NCBI GenBank assembly: GCA_015059155.1
Contig: SVAX01000007.1
Location: 1,298 to 55,290 of the forward strand
Source: Bacillota bacterium
GTDB lineage: Bacteria; Bacillota_I; Bacilli_A; RF39; UBA660
Direction: 5' to 3'
Length of the DNA: 53,993 nucleotides
The position numbers and the translations under genes were made by a program. The notes beneath the pieces were generated by a model. That model had not been told where the DNA came from and did no database searches. It saw only the letters and a list, made by a program, of their open reading frames with translations. Position 1 is the stretch's first letter; every line of letters starts with the position of its first letter. Positions 27,342 to 36,831 of this stretch are shown here, one piece after another.

Positions 27342-28658
27342 ATGAACTATGTGTATAAGTTTATTGAAAGTTTAAGTATAAATAATCAAACTGTTGTAGC
27401 TGCTATTAGCGGTGGACCAGATTCGATGTTGCTTTTAGATATATTATTAGATTTAAAAGATAAAATGAATTTGAATATAGTTGTTGCTCACGTACATCAT
27501 AATCTTAGAATTGAGAGCGACTATGAGGCAGTAGAAGTAGAAAAATATTGTAATAAAAATAATTTAATTTTTGAGATGAAAAAAATAGAAAAATATCCAA
27601 ATGGTAAATTTAGTGAAGAAAGTGCTAGAAAAATTAGATATGAATTTTTTGATGAAGTTATTAAAAAATATAATTCTGACATTCTCTTTACAGCTCACCA
27701 TGGTGATGATTTAATTGAAACCGTATTAATGCGTTTAACACGAGGTTCTAGTTTAAAGGGATATGCTGGATTTGAAAGCATTTCAGAAGACAGAGGTTAT
27801 AAAATCGCAAGACCACTAGTTTATCTAACAAAACAAGAAATTGTAGAAATGTTAAATAAAAAAGATATTTGGTATGCTGAAGATACGTCAAATGAAAATG
27901 ATAAATATACTAGAAATAGATATAGAAAATATATCTTACCTGAATTAAAAAAGGAAAATAACAATGTGCATTATAAGTTTATTGAATATAACGAAAAACT
28001 ATTAATGGCTAATGAATATATAAAGAAAGAATCGGATAGAAATTACAAAGAAATTGTTTTTAATAATGAAATAGATGTAGCTAAGTTTAATAAATTAGAT
28101 AAAATTATAAAAATATATATTTTAGAGAAGTATTTAAAAAATATATATAAACATGACATAACACAAATAAATAATAGGCATATTAATATTATTATTGATT
28201 ATATGCTAGAAAATATAAATACTATGTTTGATTTACCATATAATAAAAAAGGAATAATAGAATATAATAAGTTTAAGGTTATAGAAATAAAAAAAAGCGA
28301 AAATTATGAATATACATTCATTGATTATATAAAACTACCAAATGGTAAAAGTATTGCAATAGATAACGACACAACATTAACCAATAATTGTGTAATTCAT
28401 CTAAACAGTAATAATATTAAATTACCTTTTCATGTTAGAAATTATAAACCTGGAGATAGAATGATTGTAAAGAATATGTTAGGTAGTAAAAAGATTAGTG
28501 ATATATTTATAGATAGTAAATTATCAAAGGAATTGAGAAATTCATATCCGATAGTAACTGATGACACTGGAGAGATAATTTGGATTCCTGGCATAAAAAA
28601 ATCTCATTTTGATATAAAAAAAGAGCAAAATTATGATATAATATTAAAGTACGATTAA
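27342..28658 (+). CDS. tilS: tRNA(Ile)-lysidine synthetase
   Basis: 438 residues. The PP-loop is AAISGGPDSMLLLD; AHVHHNLR and TAHHGDDLIETVLMRL are family motifs; C-terminal substrate-binding domain (HVRNYKPGDRM). It converts the CAU anticodon wobble C to lysidine so tRNA-Ile2 reads AUA, an abundant codon in this AT-rich genome. It is 12 bp upstream of ftsH; the usual hpt between them is missing. Confidence 0.95.
   Translation: MNYVYKFIESLSINNQTVVAAISGGPDSMLLLDILLDLKDKMNLNIVVAHVHHNLRIESDYEAVEVEKYCNKNNLIFEMKKIEKYPNGKFSEESARKIRYEFFDEVIKKYNSDILFTAHHGDDLIETVLMRLTRGSSLKGYAGFESISEDRGYKIARPLVYLTKQEIVEMLNKKDIWYAEDTSNENDKYTRNRYRKYILPELKKENNNVHYKFIEYNEKLLMANEYIKKESDRNYKEIVFNNEIDVAKFNKLDKIIKIYILEKYLKNIYKHDITQINNRHINIIIDYMLENINTMFDLPYNKKGIIEYNKFKVIEIKKSENYEYTFIDYIKLPNGKSIAIDNDTTLTNNCVIHLNSNNIKLPFHVRNYKPGDRMIVKNMLGSKKISDIFIDSKLSKELRNSYPIVTDDTGEIIWIPGIKKSHFDIKKEQNYDIILKYD
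28634..28642 (+). promoter_or_regulatory. Possible internal promoter for ftsH
   Basis: Extended -10 TGATATAAT inside the 3' end of tilS, about 20 bp before the ftsH ribosome binding site AAAGGAGG. Confidence 0.4.
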
Positions 28659-28670
28659 AGGAGGAATAGA

Positions 28671-30662
28671 ATGGATAAAAGAGTTGTTAAAAGAAGTTTA
28701 TTTTCATACGTATTTTTATTTATAGTTATATTAGGGGTATTTTATTTTATAAATATTTTAAATACTAAAATTAATGATTTAACATACAGTGAGTTTTTAA
28801 CTGAATTAGAAAAGGGATCTGTTACAGAGTTAACAATCACACCTAATTCTAACGAGGGTATATATTCATTAACAGGTAAGTTAAAGGATTATAATGAAAA
28901 TGAGTCATTTAATGTTTCTGCTACTTTAAGTGAAGAAACAATAAAACAAATACATGAATTAAAAGAAGGAAATGAACTAGAAATAATTGTAGCTAGTGAT
29001 CCAGGATCAAGTTGGTTTATACTGTTTTTAGTTAATGTATTACCAATTGTATTATTATTAGGTATCGGATATTATTTCATATCTAAACAAATGGGTAGTG
29101 CGAATAAATCAATGGATTTTGGAAGAAGTAGAGCTAGACTTACTACTGATAAAGATAAAGTTAAATTTGATAAAGTTGCAGGTTTAACTGAAGAAAAAGA
29201 AGAAGTACAAGAACTTATTGATTTCTTAAAAGAACCTAAAAAATTTCAAAAAATGGGAGCTAGAATTCCTAAAGGAGTACTTTTAGTAGGTCCTCCAGGA
29301 ACTGGTAAAACTTTACTTGCTAAAGCAGTAGCAGGTGAAGCTAATGTACCATTCTATTTTATAAGTGGTTCTGATTTCGTTGAATTATTTGTAGGTGTAG
29401 GTGCTTCACGTGTTCGTGATATGTTTAAACAAGCAAAACAAAATGCGCCTTGTCTAATATTTATAGACGAAATTGATGCAGTTGGGCGTCAAAGAGGTAC
29501 TGGTCTTGGTGGAGGGCATGATGAAAGGGAACAAACTCTTAATCAATTGCTTACTGAGATGGATGGTTTTGGAGCTAATGAAGGAATTATTGTTATAGCT
29601 GCAACTAATAGACCTGATGTACTAGATCCTGCTTTACTTAGGCCTGGAAGATTTGATAGACAAATTACAGTTAATTTACCAGATGTAAAAGGAAGAGAAG
29701 AAATTTTAAAAGTACATGCTCATGGCAAAACATTTGCTAAAGGTGTTAAGTTAGAAAATATTGCTAAAAGAACAGTTGGATTTAGTGGTGCTGATTTAGA
29801 AAATTTATTAAATGAAGCTGCTTTACTTACTGTTAGAAGAAATAAAAATGCTATAACAATGTCAGAAATTGATGAAGCACACGATAGAGTATTAATGGGG
29901 CCTGCTAAGGTTACTAAGAAATATACAGAAAAAGAAAAGCGTTTAGTTGCCTACCATGAAGCTGGTCATGCTGTTGTTGGTATAAAATTAGAAGGTGCTA
30001 ATGAAGTACAAAAGATAACTATAATACCTCGTGGTCAAGCCGGTGGTTATAATCTAATGCTACCACGTGAGGAAACATTCCTTTCTACAAAAAATGAATT
30101 ACTAGAAACTATCAGCGGTTTACTTGGTGGTCGTGTTGCCGAAGAAATAGTATTTAAAGAAGTAACGACAGGAGCGCATAATGACTTTGAAAAAGCCACT
30201 AAAATAGCTCGTTCAATGGTAACAGAATATGGTATGAGTGATTTGGGACCTATTCAGTTTGAACACCAAGAATCTAGTGTATTCTTAGGTAGAGATTATA
30301 ATAAGAGTCGTAATTTTTCAAGTCAAGTTGCTTTTGAAATAGATCAAGCTCAAAGAAAAATAATAAATGAGTGTTATGAAAGAACTCAAAAGATTTTGAA
30401 AGATAATAGGGATTTGCTTGACTTAATAGCTAACACGCTTCTTGAACATGAGACAATTACAAAAGAACAAATTGATTATTTAGTTAAAAATGGTTGCATG
30501 CCTGATGAAGATGGTGAAATAGATCAAACAGATTATAAAGAAGCAACTCTATCAGATTTAACAGTAGAAGAATTAAAAGATTTAGCTAAAGAGAAAAATA
30601 TAAAAAATGTAAGTAAAATGAAAAAAGATGAATTAATAAAATTACTAGAAGATAATGAATAA
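28671..30662 (+). CDS. ftsH: ATP-dependent zinc metalloprotease FtsH with C-terminal Rho_N/SAP-like tail
   Basis: 663 residues. Membrane helix (about 9-28), extracytoplasmic domain, second helix (about 113-136), AAA+ domain with [13 protein letters not shown] and the SRH ([21 protein letters not shown]), and M41 protease domain with [11 protein letters not shown]. It degrades damaged membrane proteins and regulators. After the protease domain is an extra ~40 residues, [18 protein letters not shown]...[11 protein letters not shown], resembling the Rho N-terminal/SAP-like nucleic-acid-binding helix motif, which is not usual in FtsH. Confidence 0.95.
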   Translation: MDKRVVKRSLFSYVFLFIVILGVFYFINILNTKINDLTYSEFLTELEKGSVTELTITPNSNEGIYSLTGKLKDYNENESFNVSATLSEETIKQIHELKEGNELEIIVASDPGSSWFILFLVNVLPIVLLLGIGYYFISKQMGSANKSMDFGRSRARLTTDKDKVKFDKVAGLTEEKEEVQELIDFLKEPKKFQKMGARIPKGVLLVGPPGTGKTLLAKAVAGEANVPFYFISGSDFVELFVGVGASRVRDMFKQAKQNAPCLIFIDEIDAVGRQRGTGLGGGHDEREQTLNQLLTEMDGFGANEGIIVIAATNRPDVLDPALLRPGRFDRQITVNLPDVKGREEILKVHAHGKTFAKGVKLENIAKRTVGFSGADLENLLNEAALLTVRRNKNAITMSEIDEAHDRVLMGPAKVTKKYTEKEKRLVAYHEAGHAVVGIKLEGANEVQKITIIPRGQAGGYNLMLPREETFLSTKNELLETISGLLGGRVAEEIVFKEVTTGAHNDFEKATKIARSMVTEYGMSDLGPIQFEHQESSVFLGRDYNKSRNFSSQVAFEIDQAQRKIINECYERTQKILKDNRDLLDLIANTLLEHETITKEQIDYLVKNGCMPDEDGEIDQTDYKEATLSDLTVEELKDLAKEKNIKNVSKMKKDELIKLLEDNE

Positions 30663-30675
30663 TTATCTTCTTTTG
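30647..30675 (+). terminator. ftsH terminator overlapping the stop codon
   Basis: AGAAGATAAT/ATTATCTTCT stem around the stop codon, then TTTG. Confidence 0.7.
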
Positions 30676-30704
30676 TTGTAAAAAAATAATTAATGTGATA
30701 GAAT
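30676..30704 (+). promoter_or_regulatory. SigA promoter for the 30730 gene
   Basis: TTGTAA, 17-bp spacer, TGA-TAGAAT; begins in the tail of the ftsH terminator. Confidence 0.65.
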
Positions 30705-30729
30705 GTTTATAGAATAAAGAGGTGTTGGT

Positions 30730-32280
30730 ATGAAAAATGTTAAAGTAAACGAATCATTAGATAATACTAATGCCTTTTTTGATTATTCTTTTGAAACTCT
30801 TGATCTTAATAAAGATATGGAAAAATTATATGAAATAATAGACGATGAAGAAATGCAGGATGAGTTTGAACAAAAAATTAGATTGAGTAAATTAAGGAAT
30901 AAAAATTATGAACGTTATTACAATATAGATATACTAAAATATAAAGACTTACCTCAAGAATTTGAAGATGTAATAGAAGATATTACTAATTTGTATAATT
31001 ATATAGATTCAAAAAAAATATTAAATGGAAATGTTTCTGAATCAAAGTATACTAATCAACTTTTAGATAATATTTATAGAAGAATTAATAGATTAGATAT
31101 GATGGTTAAATCATCTTTAAAACAGTTGACTAAAAGTAATGATGATAAGCAAGCAAGGTTTAGTATAACTTATTTTAATAATTTAGATATAAGTAATGAT
31201 TTAAAAAAAGATTTAATAGAAAAATATAATAATTTAGTTTTATATGGCTCTTTTGTAACAGAAGATATTTACGAAGATATAAAAAGACAATCAAAAAGAG
31301 GAGAATATATAGGTGAAATATTAAAAATACTAAATATAGAAGAAGAGAAGAAAATAAGCTTACAAAAGAAAGATAAGTTAGAAATATTAAATAAAAAGAT
31401 AGATTCAGAAATATTAAAATATAAGGAGCAAATTCAATATTTAGAAGATTTAATGCCTGAAAACAGTAAACATATTGAAGAATTTGAAAATTTTAAAGAT
31501 TTTTGCAACAAATTAATTGCTTACGATGATACAAGTTATGATAATACTAAACAAACTTATGAAATATTAAGCGATGAATTAAGATTTAAGGCGCATATAA
31601 CTAATTTTGAAGAATTATTTGTTCAAGAAATAATAGATAAACAAAAAGAACAAGAATTTATTTATACAAAAGTAGGTATAAAAAATTTAAGAAAATCTTT
31701 AGATTATATAACTGCTAATTATATGGATAAATTAGATGAAGAATGTAAAAATATAATAGGATATATCTTTGATAAATTAAATGGTGGAAATTATGATTTA
31801 TCAGAGTTAAATAAAGCTTTAGGCTTAGTAGTAAGAGGTATATGGAATACAACTATAACAGATGTATATAAATTTAATCCTAATGAAGATTATAGTTTTA
31901 TCTGCGCTAATAATCAGTTTATAGACGCTAAGTATCAGACTATATTAATAACAAAAAAAGAAATAAATAGAGTAGATGATTATGAAGATTATCAAATAGG
32001 ATTTATATGCGGATATAATGATAATATAATGTATATCACAGAAAATGAGGATATAATGAGTGTTACTGATAATGATGATATGTCTAATCTAAAAACCCCA
32101 TTACAATTAGAACAAGAATTTATGAATTTTAAAGTTTGTAATAGAATAGCTCTTAATGGGTTTAAAACAAAGATAGAGGCTGTTTATTATATAAATGATG
32201 GTGATATGGATAAATATATGAAGGCTATAGAATTAGCTAATTCATACAAATTACCTCTAATAGAATTAAAAAAGGATTAA
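30730..32280 (+). CDS. Unknown 516-residue acidic helical protein
   Basis: I do not recognise a family. No signal peptide or membrane helix. It is rich in Asp, Glu, Lys, Asn and Tyr; residues ~1-330 look helical with coiled-coil stretches (around 210-245), and the last ~180 residues look more globular (VVRGIWNTTITDVYKFNP, FMNFKVCNRIALNGFKTK). It has its own promoter and terminator, a good ribosome binding site (AAAGAGGTG), and codon use like its neighbours, so it is a real gene expressed alone between ftsH and xfp. Confidence 0.65.
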   Translation: MKNVKVNESLDNTNAFFDYSFETLDLNKDMEKLYEIIDDEEMQDEFEQKIRLSKLRNKNYERYYNIDILKYKDLPQEFEDVIEDITNLYNYIDSKKILNGNVSESKYTNQLLDNIYRRINRLDMMVKSSLKQLTKSNDDKQARFSITYFNNLDISNDLKKDLIEKYNNLVLYGSFVTEDIYEDIKRQSKRGEYIGEILKILNIEEEKKISLQKKDKLEILNKKIDSEILKYKEQIQYLEDLMPENSKHIEEFENFKDFCNKLIAYDDTSYDNTKQTYEILSDELRFKAHITNFEELFVQEIIDKQKEQEFIYTKVGIKNLRKSLDYITANYMDKLDEECKNIIGYIFDKLNGGNYDLSELNKALGLVVRGIWNTTITDVYKFNPNEDYSFICANNQFIDAKYQTILITKKEINRVDDYEDYQIGFICGYNDNIMYITENEDIMSVTDNDDMSNLKTPLQLEQEFMNFKVCNRIALNGFKTKIEAVYYINDGDMDKYMKAIELANSYKLPLIELKKD

Positions 32281-32299
32281 TCATTTATCCTTTTTTTGC
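32269..32299 (+). terminator. Terminator overlapping the 30730 gene end
   Basis: AAAAAGGAT/ATCCTTTTT stem with T-run. Confidence 0.75.
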
Positions 32300-32339
32300 T
32301 TAGTTATTGTTATAAATTAAAAAATAGTATATAATATAT

Positions 32340-32345
32340 TTAGAA
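32340..32345 (+). promoter_or_regulatory. -10 element before xfp
   Basis: TATAAT about 10 bp before the ribosome binding site; -35 unclear. Confidence 0.4.
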
Positions 32346-32363
32346 TAAAGAGAGGCGATAATT

Positions 32364-34724
32364 GTGGAAAAAGTATTAACTGAAGAGATGGCGTTAAAAT
32401 TAGATGCTTTTTTTAGAGCAACTAATTATCTATCTGTAGGACAACTTTATTTATTGGATAATCCATTACTTAAAAGGCCTTTAGATAAAAGTGATATTAA
32501 AAGAAAAATAGTTGGTCATTGGGGAACTATTCCAGGGCAAAACTTTATATATACACATTTAAATAGAATTATAAAAGAACATGATTTAAATATGATTTAT
32601 GTATCAGGACCAGGTCATGGTGGAAATGCTATTGTTTCTAATGTTTATTTAGAAGGTACTTATTCTGAAGTTTACCCTAATATAACAGAAGATGAAGATG
32701 GAATGAAAAAATTGTTTAAACAATTTTCTTTTCCTGGAGGAATATCTAGTCATGTTGCACCTGAAACACCAGGATCTATAAATGAAGGTGGAGAATTAGG
32801 GTATTCTTTAGCGCATTCTTATGGAGCGGTACTTGATAATCCTGATTTAATAGTTGCGTGTGTAGTTGGAGACGGAGAAGCTGAGACAGGACCTCTTGCA
32901 ACTTCTTGGCAATTAAATAAATTTATAAATCCTAAAACAGATGGTGTTGTACTGCCAATACTTCATTTAAATGGATATAAAATATCTAATCCGACAGTAT
33001 TTTCTAGGATATCTGAACAAGAATTAAAATTCTTCTTTTATGGGTGTGGATATGTGCCTTTAGTTGTTGAAGTTGATGATACTTTGAGTGTTTTTGAAAA
33101 GCACGAGAGAATGGCTAGTACTCTTGAAAAGTGTGTTTCTATGATTAAAGAAATAAAAAAAGATGCACACGAAAGAAATAATACTAATAGACCTTTGTGG
33201 CCTATGATAGTGTTAAAGACACCAAAAGGATGGACAGGACCAAAAGTGGTTGATGGTTTGGAAGTAGAAGGTACTTTTAGAGCGCATCAAGTGCCTATTG
33301 TAGTAACAGAGGATAAGCATGTTAGACAACTAGAAACTTGGATGAGAAGTTATAGACCAGAGGAATTATTTGATGAAAATGGTACTTTAAAAGCAGAATT
33401 AAAGGAATTATGCCCTATAGGTAATAGAAGAATGGGTGCTAATCCAATTGCTAATGGAGGACAACTTTTAAAAGAGCTTAGAATGCCAAATTTTAAAGAC
33501 TATGGTGTAGAAGTTAAATTTCCAGGTAGTGTAGAAACACAAGATATGATGGAACTTGGAAAATTTGTAAGAGATATAATAAAATATAATGAAGATAATA
33601 AAAACTTTAGAGTTTTTGGGCCTGATGAAGCTATGTCCAATAGACTTAAATATATGTTTGAAGAAACTAATAGACAATTTACAGGTATAAAACTTAATAA
33701 TGATGAATTTATTTCATCCGATGGTAGAGTTATAGATACTATGCTTTCAGAACACACTTGTGAAGGTATGTTAGAAGGTTATTTACTTACTGGTAGACAT
33801 GGTTTCTTTAATTCATATGAAGCATTTATAAGAATAGTTGATTCAATGACAAGTCAACATGCTAAATGGCTTAAAGTTACTAGTGAACTACCTTGGAGAC
33901 ATAAAATAGCGTCACTTAATTATGTGTTAACTTCACATGTATGGCAACAAGATCATAATGGATATACACATCAAGACCCAGGCTTTTTAAATCATTTAGT
34001 TACAAAAAAATCTGATATAGTAAGAATGTATTTGCCACCAGATGCGAATTGTTTACTTTCTTGCTTTGATCATTGTATAAGAAGTAAAAATTATATAAAT
34101 GTAATAATTGCATCTAAGCATCCAAGACCACAATGGTTAACAATGGATCAAGCTGTTAAACATTGTACAAATGGTATTGGTATTTGGGATTGGGCAAGTA
34201 ATGATCAAAATGCTGAACCTGATTTAATAATGGCTTGTGCAGGAGATACTCCTACAATAGAGGCTTTAGCTGCTACATCAATTTTAAGAGAAAATTTCCC
34301 TGAAATAAAAATAAGGTTTGTAAATGTAGTTGATTTAATGAGACTTGAATCAAATTCTAAGCATCCACATGGATTAACAGACGCAGATTATAATTCAATT
34401 TTTACTAAAGATAAACCAATCATATTCGCATTTCACGGGTATGCCTCTTTAATACACCAATTAGTATATAATAGAGATAACGAAAATATCCATGTACACG
34501 GATATCAAGAAGAAGGTACTATAACAACACCTTTTGATATGAGGGTTCAAAATAAATTAGATAGATATAATTTAGTTATAGATGCCTTAAAATACTTACC
34601 ACAGTTAGGCAATAGAGGTTCTAGATTGATACAATGGTGTAAGGATAAACTTGTAGAGCACAAACACTATATAAAAGAGTATGGTGAAGACCTACCAGAA
34701 ATTAAAAATTGGAAATGGAAATGA
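32364..34724 (+). CDS. xfp: Xylulose-5-phosphate/fructose-6-phosphate phosphoketolase
   Basis: 786 residues, full length, GTG start after AGAGG. A thiamine-diphosphate enzyme that splits xylulose-5-P or fructose-6-P with phosphate to acetyl-P plus glyceraldehyde-3-P or erythrose-4-[43 protein letters not shown] (ThDP/Mg site) and HQDPGFLNH are hallmarks. It points to heterofermentative sugar use yielding ATP through acetate kinase. It is monocistronic, with a terminator overlapping its stop. Confidence 0.97.
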   Translation: MEKVLTEEMALKLDAFFRATNYLSVGQLYLLDNPLLKRPLDKSDIKRKIVGHWGTIPGQNFIYTHLNRIIKEHDLNMIYVSGPGHGGNAIVSNVYLEGTYSEVYPNITEDEDGMKKLFKQFSFPGGISSHVAPETPGSINEGGELGYSLAHSYGAVLDNPDLIVACVVGDGEAETGPLATSWQLNKFINPKTDGVVLPILHLNGYKISNPTVFSRISEQELKFFFYGCGYVPLVVEVDDTLSVFEKHERMASTLEKCVSMIKEIKKDAHERNNTNRPLWPMIVLKTPKGWTGPKVVDGLEVEGTFRAHQVPIVVTEDKHVRQLETWMRSYRPEELFDENGTLKAELKELCPIGNRRMGANPIANGGQLLKELRMPNFKDYGVEVKFPGSVETQDMMELGKFVRDIIKYNEDNKNFRVFGPDEAMSNRLKYMFEETNRQFTGIKLNNDEFISSDGRVIDTMLSEHTCEGMLEGYLLTGRHGFFNSYEAFIRIVDSMTSQHAKWLKVTSELPWRHKIASLNYVLTSHVWQQDHNGYTHQDPGFLNHLVTKKSDIVRMYLPPDANCLLSCFDHCIRSKNYINVIIASKHPRPQWLTMDQAVKHCTNGIGIWDWASNDQNAEPDLIMACAGDTPTIEALAATSILRENFPEIKIRFVNVVDLMRLESNSKHPHGLTDADYNSIFTKDKPIIFAFHGYASLIHQLVYNRDNENIHVHGYQEEGTITTPFDMRVQNKLDRYNLVIDALKYLPQLGNRGSRLIQWCKDKLVEHKHYIKEYGEDLPEIKNWKWK

Positions 34725-34742
34725 AAAAATTCCATTTTTTTT
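34713..34742 (+). terminator. xfp terminator
   Basis: AAATGGAA/TTCCATTT stem across the stop codon plus T-run. Confidence 0.75.
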
Positions 34743-34762
34743 ACAAAATTTTAAAAACTGTA

Positions 34763-34789
34763 TTGACAAATCTTCCATAGTCATATAAA
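34763..34789 (+). promoter_or_regulatory. Promoter of the TasA-like surface gene
   Basis: Consensus -35 TTGACA followed at 15 bp by TATAAA. The perfect -35 is rare in this window and fits high expression. Confidence 0.6.
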
Positions 34790-34795
34790 ATTAAT

Positions 34796-34966
34796 TATAG
34801 ACAAGGTGGAGACAGTAATAGGATTAACTTAAACAACATTTAACAAATTTTATTCCTGTGTTCTCCGAGCAATGAAAGCACGAAAATGCCCTCGAATATT
34901 TTAGGACATTCTAGAGTGTTTTCGTGCTTTTTCCTTGTGAATATAGTAGGGAAGGAGGTTAGAATT
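34796..34966 (+). ncRNA. Structured 5' leader with terminator-like hairpin
   Basis: About 170 nt between the promoter and the gene. A first stem pairs GGAG-ACAG (34808-34815) with CTGT...CTCC (34856-34866). A second, strong one pairs AAAGCACGAAAA (34875-34886) with TTTTCGTGCTTT (34919-34930), 12 perfect pairs, with an inner CTCGAAT/ATTCTAGAG stem and a following TTTTCC. It resembles an attenuator or RNA-stabilising leader. I do not recognise a known riboswitch class. Confidence 0.6.
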
Positions 34967-35605
34967 ATGGAAAGAGAAAGAGGATCTAAAGTTTTAGCTA
35001 TCGTTGCTTTATGCGTAGGTGTAGTTGGATTATCTCTAGGTTTTGCTGCATTCTCTAGTAACTTAGTTATTAAATCAAGTGCTACTGTTGAAGCAAACTC
35101 TGGTGAATTCAGCGTTGTTTGGGATGGTACATCTATCGAAAGTTCAGTTGTTGGAACTGCAGTAGCAGGAAATCCATCTGTAACTACTACTCAAATAACT
35201 CAAGGTAATGATACAGTTGATGCTTCAACTATTGGTAATTTATCTGCTGCATTAAAAGCTCCAGGAGATTCAGTAACTTATACTTTCAATGCTAAAAATG
35301 CTGGAAAATATATAGCTTACTTAACAGATGTTAATTTCTTAGCAGGAAAAGAATGTACAGCTGTAACAGGAACAGATCAAGATTTAGTAGATGCTGCTTG
35401 TGAAAATATTAGTTTAACATTAAAAGTTGGTACTGAAACTATTACTTCAACAACTTCAAGTTATACTAACGAAATAGCTATCGGTGGAACTACTCCAGTA
35501 GAAGTAACAATTGCTTATGCTGCAGTTGATGGACAAACTTTAGCTGATGGAGATTTCAACGTATCATTCGGAGATATCCAATTCGTATATAGTTCAGCTA
35601 GATAA
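34967..35605 (+). CDS. TasA-like secreted protein with SipW-type signal peptide
   Basis: 212 residues. A charged start is followed by VLAIVALCVGVVGLSLGFAA and FSSNLVIKSSATVE, the pattern of SipW-processed proteins such as TasA. The mature part is a Thr/Ser/Ala-rich beta-sandwich-like domain with an acidic bias and two Cys; no LPXTG or C-terminal anchor. ATG 34967 follows GGAAGGAGG. Codons are richer in C and optimal triplets (AAC, TTC, GCT) than neighbours, so it is probably abundant, like a fibre subunit. A strong terminator separates it from the signal peptidase gene. Close relationship to TasA itself is inference. Confidence 0.75.
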   Translation: MERERGSKVLAIVALCVGVVGLSLGFAAFSSNLVIKSSATVEANSGEFSVVWDGTSIESSVVGTAVAGNPSVTTTQITQGNDTVDASTIGNLSAALKAPGDSVTYTFNAKNAGKYIAYLTDVNFLAGKECTAVTGTDQDLVDAACENISLTLKVGTETITSTTSSYTNEIAIGGTTPVEVTIAYAAVDGQTLADGDFNVSFGDIQFVYSSAR

Positions 35606-35612
35606 TAAATTT

Positions 35613-35662
35613 ATATTAAGGGACAATAACGTTTGTTATTGTTCCCCTTAATATATTTTAAC
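35613..35662 (+). terminator. Strong hairpin between TasA-like and signal peptidase genes
   Basis: TATTAAGGG-ACAATAAC pairs with GTTATTGT-CCCTTAATA (2-nt bulge), 17 pairs in all, followed by T-rich sequence. It would make a major short transcript and allow some read-through. Confidence 0.85.
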
Positions 35663-35693
35663 AAAATTATTTAGAATAAAATGGGAGGAAATT

Positions 35694-36821
35694 ATGAAGA
35701 AAAGTTATAAAAAAATGTTGATTTTTCAAATCATAATTTTCTTGGTATTCTTTTTAAATAGTTTTGTATCAAATATATTAGGGCAATATAATCTTGTTAT
35801 GTTTTTAGTATTGAGTTTAATTGCTTTTAAATTCATATTCGGTTTTGAAAAAGATAGGAATATACATACTAAAGATATAATATTTGATATAATTATAATG
35901 TTACTTGTGTATTTTATATTTATTTACTTGTTAGGAGTATTTATAGATTTTGCTAAGACTGCTAATTATTATAGTTGGTATGGTCTCAAAACATTTATAA
36001 TACCTTTAGTATTCACAATAATCTTAAAAGAAATATTAAGATATATGATGTTAAAGAAATCAGAAGGTAGCAAATTATTACTTACAACATCAATAATCAT
36101 ATTTGTATTTTTAGATGTAACAGAGATAATATATTATACGGTATTTGATTCAAGTTATAATGCTTTTATTTTTGCGGCTCTTTATTTAGTGCCTGCTATA
36201 AGTAATAATATAGTATTTAGTTATATTACACAAAAAGTGGGATATAAGCCAATAATACTATATTTATTAATAACAAGATTATATGTATATTTAGTTCCAA
36301 TAATACCAGATTTAAATGAGTATTTAACTTCTATTGTTGGATTAATTTTACCAATTATTTTGGGAATTAAAGTTCATACTTTCTTTCAAAAAGAAAAAGA
36401 TGAATATATGGAACGAGACTATAAAAAAGGAAATGTTCTATCATTATTAATACCATCTGTGATAACAATTGTTATAGTATATTTTACTTCAGGATATTTT
36501 AAATATCATGCTTTAGCTATAGCTAGTGGTAGTATGAGCCCTACAATAAATAAGGGTGATGTAGTAATAATAGAGAAGCTAGAAGATAATTTTGATGATT
36601 TAGAAGTAGGAATGACGATTGCTTTTGAACATAGCGGTGTTGTTGTTGTTCATAGATTGGTAGATGTTGTAAAGGAAGATGATGAATATTATTTTTACAC
36701 CAAAGGTGATGCAAACGGCTTGAGGGATAACTATGCGGTATATGAAGATATGATTATCGGCATAGTAAGATTTAGAATTCCTTTTGTTGGATTACCAACA
36801 GTGTGGCTAAATGAAATGTAG
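35694..36821 (+). CDS. SipW/ER-type signal peptidase I fused to a polytopic membrane domain
   Basis: 375 residues; typical SipW is ~190. The first ~250 residues hold roughly eight hydrophobic segments, and the catalytic part is C-terminal (about 270-375). IASGSMSPTINKGDVV has the nucleophile Ser in the SGSMSP motif; VVVHRLVDVV has a His in place of the usual catalytic Lys, as in SipW and eukaryotic SPC proteins; TKGDANGLRDNYAV is box D/E. It sits between two proteins with SipW-type signal peptides, so it most likely cleaves them. The membrane domain has no recognised relative. Confidence 0.85.
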   Translation: MKKSYKKMLIFQIIIFLVFFLNSFVSNILGQYNLVMFLVLSLIAFKFIFGFEKDRNIHTKDIIFDIIIMLLVYFIFIYLLGVFIDFAKTANYYSWYGLKTFIIPLVFTIILKEILRYMMLKKSEGSKLLLTTSIIIFVFLDVTEIIYYTVFDSSYNAFIFAALYLVPAISNNIVFSYITQKVGYKPIILYLLITRLYVYLVPIIPDLNEYLTSIVGLILPIILGIKVHTFFQKEKDEYMERDYKKGNVLSLLIPSVITIVIVYFTSGYFKYHALAIASGSMSPTINKGDVVIIEKLEDNFDDLEVGMTIAFEHSGVVVVHRLVDVVKEDDEYYFYTKGDANGLRDNYAVYEDMIIGIVRFRIPFVGLPTVWLNEM

Positions 36822-36831
36822 GTGAATAAAA

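Noticed and set aside
34886-34966. ORF-track N-terminal extension of the TasA-like protein
   Set aside because: It starts inside the terminator-like hairpin and lies before the strong ribosome binding site GGAAGGAGG that serves ATG 34967.
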